The translations under genes and the position numbers were made by a program. The notes beneath the pieces are model-generated. The model was not told the DNA's origin. It made no database searches and saw only the letters and a program-made list of their open reading frames with translations. From NCBI RefSeq assembly GCF_022829445.1, contig NZ_JAKSXY010000073.1, positions 1 through 64,000 on the forward strand: a DNA stretch of 64,000 nucleotides. Reading direction: 5' to 3'. The stretch is from Methylobacterium sp. J-068 (GTDB taxonomy: Bacteria > Pseudomonadota > Alphaproteobacteria > Rhizobiales > Beijerinckiaceae). This document shows positions 57,176 to 64,000 of this stretch, piece by piece. Within the stretch, counting starts at the first letter, position 1. Each line of letters starts with the position of its first letter.

Positions 57176-58486
57176 TCAGGCGCGGGCCGGCACCGCGGCG
57201 GGCTTCGCGGCGGGCCGGCCGAGACTGAGGATCAGCAGGGCGGCCGCGAGGCAGAGCGCCCCGGCGGCGAAGAAGGCCGGCAGGTAGCTCGACAGGGCCG
57301 TGCGGGAGAGCCCGGCGCCGTAGGCGATGGCGGCCGCACCCAGCTGGTGCCCGGCAAAGACCCAGCCGAAGACGAGGTTGGCACGCTCGCGCCCGAACCG
57401 CGCCGCCGTCAGGCGCACGGTCGGCGGCACCGTGGCGATCCAGTCGAGGCCGTAGAACACAGCGAACAGCGACAGGCCGACGAAGGAGAAGTCCGAGAAC
57501 GGCAGGAACATCAGCGAGAGGCCGCGCAGGCCGTAGTACCAGAACAGGAGCCAGCGGTTGTCGTAGCGGTCCGAGAGCCAGCCCGAGGCGACCGTGCCGA
57601 CGAAGTCGAACACGCCCATCATGGCGAGCACGCTGGCGCCCTGGACCGGGCCGATGCCGTAATCGGCGCAGAGCGGGATGAAGTGGGTCTGGATCAGCCC
57701 GTTGGTGCTGGCGCCGCAGATGAAGAAGGTGGCGAACAGCACCCAGAACACCCGCGTGCCGGCGGCCTCTCGCAGAGCCGCGATCGCACCGCCGGCACTC
57801 GGGCCCGGCACGCTCCGAGCGGAGGCCGGCGCCGTCTCGCCGTAAGGCACCAGTCCGAGATCCTCCGGCCGGTCACGCATCAGCGCGAGCACGGCCAGAG
57901 CCGCCGTGAGGAGAAGCCCGCAGATGACCAGGAGCGCGGCGCGCCAGCCCAGGGCCTCGGTGAGCGCGGCGAGCAGGGGCAGTACGACGAGCTGGCCCGT
58001 GGCCGAGCTCGCGGTGAGCAGCCCGACGACGAGGCCGCGCCGGTGCGAGAACCAGCGCGTCGCCACGGTGGCGCCGAGGACCAGGGCCGTGAGCCCCGTG
58101 CCGATGCCGACCACCACGCCCCAGAGCAGCACGAGCTGCCAGACTTCGGTCATCCCGAGGGACGCCAGGAGGCCGCTCGCGATCAGTGCGAGGGCGAGGA
58201 GCACGATCCGGCGCGGGCCGTAGCGGTTCATCAGGGCGGCGGCGAAGGGGCCCATCAGGCCGAACAGGACGAGGCGGACGGCCAGGGCCGAGCCGATCGT
58301 CGCCGTGTCCCAGCCGAATTCCCGCTGGAGCGGCAGGATCAGCACGCCGGGCGCGCCGACCGCGCCCGCCGTCACCAGCATCGTCAGGAAGGTCGTGGCG
58401 GCGACGGCCCAGCCGTAATGGATGCCCCGGCGAGCGAGGCCGGCCGCGACCGCGTCGGACAGGCGAAGGGTGGAGTGCATGGCCAT
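57176..58486 (-). CDS. MFS transporter, monocarboxylate/OFA-like
   Basis: Twelve-helix MFS protein of 436 residues. N-terminal GIHYGWAVAATTFLTMLV and the loop NRYGPRRIVLLALALI resemble MCT/OFA-type carriers. The substrate is unknown, perhaps an organic anion. It is divergent from a MarR regulator, with repeats between the starts, so it is probably under that regulator's control. Confidence 0.85.
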   Translation of the reverse strand: MAMHSTLRLSDAVAAGLARRGIHYGWAVAATTFLTMLVTAGAVGAPGVLILPLQREFGWDTATIGSALAVRLVLFGLMGPFAAALMNRYGPRRIVLLALALIASGLLASLGMTEVWQLVLLWGVVVGIGTGLTALVLGATVATRWFSHRRGLVVGLLTASSATGQLVVLPLLAALTEALGWRAALLVICGLLLTAALAVLALMRDRPEDLGLVPYGETAPASARSVPGPSAGGAIAALREAAGTRVFWVLFATFFICGASTNGLIQTHFIPLCADYGIGPVQGASVLAMMGVFDFVGTVASGWLSDRYDNRWLLFWYYGLRGLSLMFLPFSDFSFVGLSLFAVFYGLDWIATVPPTVRLTAARFGRERANLVFGWVFAGHQLGAAAIAYGAGLSRTALSSYLPAFFAAGALCLAAALLILSLGRPAAKPAAVPARA

Positions 58487-58553
58487 GCCGATTCGCTCCG
58501 AGGCGCCGCGTTCCGCCGACGCCCTCGCTTGAATAGGCGCATATGCACGTGTA

Positions 58554-58584
58554 AGACAAGCCCAAGATAGGACAAACCCAAGAA
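58554..58584. promoter_or_regulatory. Direct repeats, candidate MarR operator
   Basis: Two 15-bp copies matching RGACAARCCCAAGAW, at 58554-58568 and 58570-58584, 16 bp apart. They lie between the divergent MFS and MarR start codons, 29 bp before the latter. A palindrome GCATATGC is nearby at 58539-58546. One or both could be the regulator site. Confidence 0.4.
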
Positions 58585-58612
58585 TTGGCCCGATGCAGCG
58601 CCGGAGTGTTCC

Positions 58613-59041
58613 GTGGCCGAGCTCTCACCCCGATCCGTCACCTGCCACTGCAACGCGATCCGCCAGGGCGCCCGGCAGGTGACGCAGTTCTACGACCGGC
58701 ATCTCGCCCCGGCGGGCCTGCGCACGTCGCAATATTCGATGCTGGTGGGCCTGCGACGGCTCGGACCGATCTCGATCAACGGGTTCGCCGACGCGATGGC
58801 GATGGATCGCACCACGATGGGCCGGGCGCTGAAGCCCCTGGAGCGCGACGGTCTCCTGGCCGTCGGCCCGGGTCCGAACGGGCGCACGCGAGCCCTCGAC
58901 CTCACCGAGGCGGGCCGCCGCCGCATCACCGAGGCCGAGCCCCTCTGGCGCACGGCGCAGACGGCGTTCGAGGCACGCTACGGCGCGGCGGACGCGGCGC
59001 GGCTTTGCGACGCCCTGGCGCGGGTCGTCCAGGCGGTGTGA
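58613..59041 (+). CDS. MarR-family transcriptional regulator
   Basis: Compact MarR protein of 142 residues. The winged helix is GPISINGFADAMAMDRTTMGRALKPLERDGLL with wing NGRTRALDLTEAG. The N-terminus SPRSVTCHCNAIRQGARQ has two Cys (C11 and C13) that could sense redox, as in this subgroup. GTG start at 58613. Divergent from the MFS gene, which it probably represses. Confidence 0.88.
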   Translation: MAELSPRSVTCHCNAIRQGARQVTQFYDRHLAPAGLRTSQYSMLVGLRRLGPISINGFADAMAMDRTTMGRALKPLERDGLLAVGPGPNGRTRALDLTEAGRRRITEAEPLWRTAQTAFEARYGAADAARLCDALARVVQAV

Positions 59042-59044
59042 GCC

Positions 59045-59755
59045 TCACGCCTTGCGCGGGCGCGCACCGAAGATCGCCGTCCCGACGCGGACATGCGTCG
59101 CGCCCATCTGGATCGCGGCCGGGTAATCGGCACTCATCCCCATCGAGAGGATCGGCAGGTTGTGGGCTTCCGCGATCCGGGCGAGCAGGGCGAAATGCGC
59201 CGAGGGCGGGGCCTCGGCGGGGGGGATGCACATCAGCCCCTGGATCGCGAGGCCGTGCGTCTCGCGGCACTCGGAGAGCAATGTATCGACCTGAGACGGG
59301 GAGACCCCGCCCTTCTGCGGCTCGTCGCCGGTGTTCACCTGGATCAGGAGTTTCGGCGTCCGCCCGACCCGCTCGATCTCCTTGGCGAGGGCGGCCGCCA
59401 GGGAGAGCCGGTCGAGGCCGTGGATCACGTCGAACAGCTCCACGGCTTCCCGCGCCTTGTTCGATTGCAGCGGACCGACGAGGTGGAGTTCGACATCCGG
59501 ATAGCGCTCACGCAGCGCCGGCCACTTGGCCTTCGATTCCTGCACGTAGTTCTCACCGAACAGGCGCTGCCCGGCCTCCAGCGCCGGCAGGATGCCCTCG
59601 GCCGGAATCGTCTTCGACACCGCCACGAGGGCGACCGAGGCCGGATCGCGCTCGGCATCCTCCGCCGCCTGGCCGATCTGGTGGCGCACCGCCTCCAGCC
59701 CCGCCACGATGTCGGCGGCGTTGGCGGGAGCGTCGTCGGGAAATGTGTCGGCCAT
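59045..59755 (-). CDS. PLP homeostasis protein, YggS/PROSC family
   Basis: PLP-binding barrel protein of 236 residues. The PLP Lys is in LVAVSKTIP (about residue 48); FGENYVQES and LVGPLQSNKAR, then IQVNTGDEPQKGG, and the C-terminal LSMGMSADYPAAI with GTAIFGAR are family signatures. YggS proteins buffer free PLP and affect amino-acid and vitamin B6 balance. It ends 3 bp from the MarR gene in convergent orientation. Confidence 0.92.
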   Translation of the reverse strand: MADTFPDDAPANAADIVAGLEAVRHQIGQAAEDAERDPASVALVAVSKTIPAEGILPALEAGQRLFGENYVQESKAKWPALRERYPDVELHLVGPLQSNKAREAVELFDVIHGLDRLSLAAALAKEIERVGRTPKLLIQVNTGDEPQKGGVSPSQVDTLLSECRETHGLAIQGLMCIPPAEAPPSAHFALLARIAEAHNLPILSMGMSADYPAAIQMGATHVRVGTAIFGARPRKA

Positions 59756-60011
59756 GGTGCCTCGGATCGGTCTGCCGGTGGGTTCGGCCCGGAACTACCA
59801 TTCCGAACGCGGGGGGCAAGACGAGGCTCCAACACGAGGCTCCCGCGCTAGGCTCCCGCGCAAGGCGCCGGCCATGGCAGGAGCAGCCCTGCTCCGGAGC
59901 CGTGTTGACCCCTCCCCTTGCCGTGGTAGTCCGACCCTCAAATCCCCCGGCGAGCCCCACGCCCACGCGCGGCCCGCCCCTCACTCCTAGCGAACCCCGG
60001 CGCCCCGCCCC

Positions 60012-62618
60012 ATGACCACGCCTTCGAGCCGCCCCCCTGCCCCCGAGCGCTACAACGCCAAGGAGACCGAGCCGCGCTGGCAGCAGGCCTGGGACGCGGC
60101 CGGGATCTATGCCACGCGCAACGACGATCCGCGCCCGAAATACTACGTGCTGGAGATGTTCCCCTACCCGTCGGGGCGCATCCACATGGGCCACGTGCGC
60201 AACTATGCGATGGGCGACGTGGTGGCCCGCTACAAGCGCGCGCGCGGCTTCAACGTGCTGCACCCGATGGGTTGGGACGCCTTTGGCCTGCCGGCCGAGA
60301 ACGCCGCCATGGAGCGCAAGGTCAACCCGCGCGACTGGACCTACGCCAACATCGCCACCATGCGGGGCCAGTTGCAGAGCATGGGCCTGTCGCTGGACTG
60401 GAGCCGCGAGATCGCGACCTGCGATCCCGACTACTACAAGCACCAGCAGCGCATGTTCCTCGACTTCCTCGACAAGGGGCTGGTGACGCGCCGCACCGCG
60501 AAGGTGAACTGGGACCCCGTCGACCACACCGTGCTCGCCAACGAGCAGGTCATCGACGGGCGCGGCTGGCGCTCGGGCGCCCTCGTCGAGCAGCGCGAAC
60601 TGACCCAGTGGTTCTTCAAGATCACCGACTTCGCGCAGGACCTTTTCGATGCACTCGACGGCCTGGAGCGCTGGCCGGAAAAAGTTCGCGTGATGCAGAA
60701 GAACTGGATCGGCCGCTCGGAAGGGCTCGAGGTCCGCTTCGCCATCGATGCGCCACCGGCCGATCTGGCTCCGGAGATCAAGGTCTACACCACGCGTCCC
60801 GACACCCTGTTCGGCGCGAAGTTCCTGGCCATCGCCGCCGATCACCCCGTCGCGGCCGCCCTCGCGCCCGCGCGGCCCGCGCTTCAGACCTTCATCGAGG
60901 AATGCCGCCGCACGGGCACGGCCCAGGCCGCCATCGACACCGCCGAGAAGCTCGGGTTCGACACCGGGCTCAAGGTGCGCCACCCCCTCGACCCGTCCTG
61001 GCTGCTGCCCGTCTACGTCGCGAATTTCGTGCTGATGGAGTACGGCACCGGCGCCGTCTTCGGCTGCCCGGCCCACGACCAGCGCGACCTCGACTTCTCC
61101 AACAAGTACGGCCTGGGCAACACGCCCGTGGTCTGCCCGGAGGACCAGGACGCGGCGAGCTTCGTCGTCACGGACAGCGCCTATGACGGCGACGGCCGGA
61201 TGATCAACTCACGCTTCCTCGACGATATGACCACGCAGGAAGCCTTCCACGCGGTCGCCAACCGCCTGGAGACCGAGATCCTGGACGGGGAGCCCGTGGC
61301 GCAGCGCAAGGTGCAGTTCCGCCTGCGCGACTGGGGCGTCTCGCGCCAGCGCTACTGGGGCTGCCCGATCCCGATCATCCACTGCGAGTCCTGCGGCCCC
61401 GTGCCGGTGCCGGTGGCCGATCTGCCGGTGAAGCTGCCCGAGACGGTGTCGTTCGACGTGCCCGGCAACCCGCTGGAGCGCGACCATGCCTGGCGCAACG
61501 TCCCCTGCCCCACCTGCGGCCAACCCGCGCGGCGCGAGACTGACACCATGGACACCTTCGTGGACTCGTCCTGGTACTACGCGCGCTTCACCGCGCCCTG
61601 GCTGCAGGACGCGCCCACCGACCGCGCGGCGGTCGATCAGTGGCTCGCCGTCGACCAGTATATCGGCGGCATCGAGCACGCGATCCTGCACCTGCTCTAC
61701 GCGCGCTTCTTCATGCGGGCGATGAAGGCCACCGACTGGTCCGGCGTGTCCGAGCCGTTCGACGGCCTCTTCACCCAAGGCATGGTCGTCCACGAAACCT
61801 ACAAGGACGCGACCGGCGCCTGGGTGCCGCCTGCCGACATCCGCATCGCGGCCGAGTCCGGGACGCGCGAGGCGTTTCACGTGAAAACGGCGGAGCCGAT
61901 CACGATCGGCGCCATCGAGAAGATGTCGAAGTCGAAGAAGAACGTCGTCGATCCGGACGACATCATCGCGAGCTACGGCGCCGATACCGCGCGCTGGTTC
62001 ATGCTCTCCGACTCGCCCCCCGAGCGCGACGTGATCTGGACCGAGGACGGCGTGCAGGGTGCCGCGCGCTTCGTGCAGCGCGTCTGGCGCCTCATCTCAC
62101 TGGCCGTCGCCGTCGAGGACGGTTCGAGCGCGGGGGATGCGGCCCTGCGCAAGGCCGCGCACAAGGCCCTGGCCTCCGTCGAGGAGGATGTGGAGCGGTT
62201 GCGCTTCAACCGTTGCGTCGCGCATGTCTACACCCTCGCCAACGCCCTGGACGAGGCCCTGCGCGGTGGCGTCTCCCCGATGGTCGCGGCGGAAGCCGCC
62301 GGCATCCTGACGCAACTGATCGCTCCGATGATGCCCCACCTCGCGGAGGAGTGCTGGCAAGCCCTCGGGCGCGAGGGTCTGGCCGCACAGGCCGCCTGGC
62401 CGACGGTCGAGCGCGCCCTTCTGGTCGAGGACGAGGTGACGCTGCCGGTTCAGCTCAACGGCAAGAAGCGGGCGGACGTCACCGTTCCGCGCAGCGCCGA
62501 CACTGCGGCGGTGCAGGCCCTCGTGCTGGCCGACGAGGCGGTTCAGAAGGCCCTGGAAGGGCGCGCGCCGAAGAAGGTGATCGTGGTTCAGGGCCGGATC
62601 GTGAACCTCGTCGTCTAG
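60012..62618 (+). CDS. leuS: Leucyl-tRNA synthetase
   Basis: Class I synthetase of 868 residues charging tRNA-Leu. The HIGH motif is [13 protein letters not shown] (HMGH at 58-61), the KMSKS loop starts at K637 (EKMSKSKKN), and the editing domain has the [12 protein letters not shown] and [15 protein letters not shown] motifs. The ATG at 60012 fits the family start. It begins the conserved alphaproteobacterial order leuS-lptE-holA. Confidence 0.97.
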   Translation: MTTPSSRPPAPERYNAKETEPRWQQAWDAAGIYATRNDDPRPKYYVLEMFPYPSGRIHMGHVRNYAMGDVVARYKRARGFNVLHPMGWDAFGLPAENAAMERKVNPRDWTYANIATMRGQLQSMGLSLDWSREIATCDPDYYKHQQRMFLDFLDKGLVTRRTAKVNWDPVDHTVLANEQVIDGRGWRSGALVEQRELTQWFFKITDFAQDLFDALDGLERWPEKVRVMQKNWIGRSEGLEVRFAIDAPPADLAPEIKVYTTRPDTLFGAKFLAIAADHPVAAALAPARPALQTFIEECRRTGTAQAAIDTAEKLGFDTGLKVRHPLDPSWLLPVYVANFVLMEYGTGAVFGCPAHDQRDLDFSNKYGLGNTPVVCPEDQDAASFVVTDSAYDGDGRMINSRFLDDMTTQEAFHAVANRLETEILDGEPVAQRKVQFRLRDWGVSRQRYWGCPIPIIHCESCGPVPVPVADLPVKLPETVSFDVPGNPLERDHAWRNVPCPTCGQPARRETDTMDTFVDSSWYYARFTAPWLQDAPTDRAAVDQWLAVDQYIGGIEHAILHLLYARFFMRAMKATDWSGVSEPFDGLFTQGMVVHETYKDATGAWVPPADIRIAAESGTREAFHVKTAEPITIGAIEKMSKSKKNVVDPDDIIASYGADTARWFMLSDSPPERDVIWTEDGVQGAARFVQRVWRLISLAVAVEDGSSAGDAALRKAAHKALASVEEDVERLRFNRCVAHVYTLANALDEALRGGVSPMVAAEAAGILTQLIAPMMPHLAEECWQALGREGLAAQAAWPTVERALLVEDEVTLPVQLNGKKRADVTVPRSADTAAVQALVLADEAVQKALEGRAPKKVIVVQGRIVNLVV

Positions 62619-62759
62619 GACAGCACTGCACCATGATCCTGCCGGATAGGGATCGTAAAGCTTAGGCGGATTAGGCTGTCGCCGGACTTATTGGGCTGTC
62701 GTCGGACTTCGGTTCGCCGTACAGAGCGGGCGGTACGAGCAAGCGGGATTGCGGCGGGC

Positions 62760-63320
62760 ATGATGCGTCTGGCATTGAGAGTGGCAGCGGGCGAACGTGT
62801 CCGCCGGGCGGCGCGCGTGGCCCTGGTCTCGGCGCTGGCGCTCAACCTCTCCGCCTGCTTCCGTCCACTCTACGGCCCCACCGCCTCTGGCGAGCCGATG
62901 GCGGCCCTGCTGGCATCGGTTCAGGTCGACGACGTGCTGATGGCGCAAGGGCAGGAGCGCCTGGGGCATTACCTGCGCAGCGAGCTGATCTTCGATCTCG
63001 ACGGCTCGGGCCAGACCGCGCCCAAGCGCTACCGCCTCAAGATGCAGGGCAGCGAATCGGTGCAGACCCCGATCGTGTCCTCGCAGACCGGGCGCGCCGA
63101 GGCGGGCACGATCGTGGGCACGATCAAGTACGCGCTGGAGGACTTGAGCGGAACGAAGATCATCAGCGAGGGCGTGGCCACATCGACGGCGACCTACGAT
63201 CGCTCGATCCAGCGCTTCGCCAGCCTGCGCGCCGCGCGCGACGCCGAGATCCGGCTCGCCAAGGTCCTGGCGGAACAGATCAAGACGCGCATCGCCTCGG
63301 TGCTGGTGACCAAGCCCTGA
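62760..63320 (+). CDS. lptE: LPS assembly lipoprotein LptE
   Basis: Outer-membrane lipoprotein of 186 residues that plugs the LptD barrel in lipopolysaccharide export. A signal sequence with lipobox LNLSAC (Cys33) is followed by the typical alphaproteobacterial CFRPLYGPT. The rest is a small alpha/beta domain (LGHYLRSELIFDL, then KYALEDLSGTKIISEG). Start at the MM pair 62760/62763. It follows leuS by 141 bp, the usual location. Confidence 0.88.
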   Translation: MMRLALRVAAGERVRRAARVALVSALALNLSACFRPLYGPTASGEPMAALLASVQVDDVLMAQGQERLGHYLRSELIFDLDGSGQTAPKRYRLKMQGSESVQTPIVSSQTGRAEAGTIVGTIKYALEDLSGTKIISEGVATSTATYDRSIQRFASLRAARDAEIRLAKVLAEQIKTRIASVLVTKP

Positions 63321-63345
63321 GGGTAGCGGCTCTGGGAAGCGCAGC

Positions 63346-64000
63346 ATGACCGCGGTCAAGGCCGGCGATGTCGACGCCCTGATCCGGCGCGGGCCCGATC
63401 CACGCATCGCCATCCTGCTCGTCTACGGGCCCGATACCGGGCTCGTCTTCCAGCGGGCCAAGGCCCTGGCGGAAGCCTATGTCCAGGACCCCGGCGATCC
63501 GTTCGCGATGGTCAAGATCGACGGCGACGTGCTGGCGCAGGACCCGGGGCGCCTCGTCGACGAGGCCGGCACGGTCGGGCTCTTCGGAGGCAACCGCACC
63601 ATCTGGGTTCGCGCGGGCAGCCGCAACTACGCGCCCGCGATCGAGGCCGCGCTGAAGGCCGAGATCACCAACGCGCGCATCGTCGTGGAAGGGGGCGATC
63701 TCGGCAAGTCCGCGCCGCTGCGCACGCTCTGCGAGAAGTCTCCGAAGGCGCTCGCCCTCCCCTGCTATCCCGACGATGACCGGGCGCTCGCCGACCTCAT
63801 CGACCGAACGCTTGGGGAGCAGGGCCTGCGCATCGCCCGCGATGCCCGCGACGTCCTGGCCGCGAGCCTCGGCGGCGACCGGGGCGCCAGCCTGTCGGAG
63901 ATCGAGAAGCTCGCGCTCTACGCCCGTGACCAGGGCGCGGTCAGCCTCGACGACGTCGAGGCGATCGTCAGCGATGTGGCCGGCAGCGTCCTGAACTCCC
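63346..64000 (+). CDS. holA: DNA polymerase III delta subunit, truncated by the window end
   Basis: The first 218 residues are present and the frame runs off the window. The start MTAVKAGDVDALI, then ILLVYGPDTGLV, GTVGLFGGNRTIWV and the later ALYARDQGAVSLDDVEAIV fit the delta subunit that opens the sliding clamp in the clamp loader. It lacks an ATP-binding P-loop, as delta does. It begins 25 bp after lptE, as in other alphaproteobacteria. Confidence 0.9.
   Translation, partial: MTAVKAGDVDALIRRGPDPRIAILLVYGPDTGLVFQRAKALAEAYVQDPGDPFAMVKIDGDVLAQDPGRLVDEAGTVGLFGGNRTIWVRAGSRNYAPAIEAALKAEITNARIVVEGGDLGKSAPLRTLCEKSPKALALPCYPDDDRALADLIDRTLGEQGLRIARDARDVLAASLGGDRGASLSEIEKLALYARDQGAVSLDDVEAIVSDVAGSVLNS

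Overview
The window is a 64 kb piece of a high-GC alphaproteobacterial chromosome, most likely from a Methylobacterium-type member of the Rhizobiales (Methylobacteriaceae). This rests on conserved gene orders such as leuS-lptE-holA and lspA-(DUF3035-like)-M16-M16, on a HisKA_2-type sensor kinase, on a succinylase-pathway dapD, and on an oxalate operon with a PanE2-like reductase, an enzyme established in M. extorquens. No rRNA, tRNA, CRISPR array, prophage or intact insertion sequence was recognised. Most of the window is ordinary, tightly packed core genome with several 4-bp stop/start overlaps.

Layout. 1-2 kb: bioA and a stand-alone receiver. 1.9-6.5 kb (minus): a sugar-nucleotide cassette (rfbF, rfbG, C-methyltransferase, rmlC-like epimerase, SDR) that probably makes a C-methylated CDP-deoxyhexose. 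6.9-9.9 kb: a SugE/Gdx exporter, a MarR regulator, small membrane or secreted proteins and an EamA permease. 10.2-17.5 kb: ileS-lspA, a putative BamF-like exported protein and an active/inactive M16 protease pair. 17.7-24.3 kb: HupE, a VOC dioxygenase, fpr-bioD, kup and a GAF/HisKA_2 kinase. 24.3-29.0 kb (minus): the oxalate operon (oxalate/formate antiporter, FAH-family protein, PanE2-like oxalyl-CoA reductase, oxalyl-CoA synthetase). 29.4-33.7 kb: two CsbD-family stress proteins, a diguanylate cyclase, a creatininase-family hydrolase and an ECF sigma/NrsF-type anti-sigma pair. 33.7-38.7 kb: an alpha/beta hydrolase lacking its nucleophile, dapD, a cNMP-binding protein, an OmpR-family regulator, a YkuD transpeptidase and a LysR remnant. 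38.9-45.5 kb (minus): a gamma-type pyruvate dehydrogenase operon (aceE-aceF-lpdA) followed by a phasin. 45.8-53.8 kb: a complete fructose PTS (LacI-type repressor, EIIA-HPr-EI fusion, fruK, fruA) followed by an OprB-type porin. 53.8-59.8 kb: a lipocalin-like protein, a GltJKL-type ABC transporter without its binding protein, an MFS/MarR divergent pair and YggS. 60-64 kb: leuS, lptE and the start of holA.

The most coherent metabolic stories are uptake and reductive assimilation of oxalate, fructose uptake by porin and PTS feeding glycolysis and pyruvate dehydrogenase, and synthesis of an unusual cell-surface sugar. I found no convincing new defence or mobile system. The parts most worth following up are the C-methyl sugar cassette, the FAH-family protein in the oxalate operon, the exactly 100-bp-spaced twin operators at the fructose locus, the pyruvate dehydrogenase-phasin block, and several operator-like repeats and hairpins.
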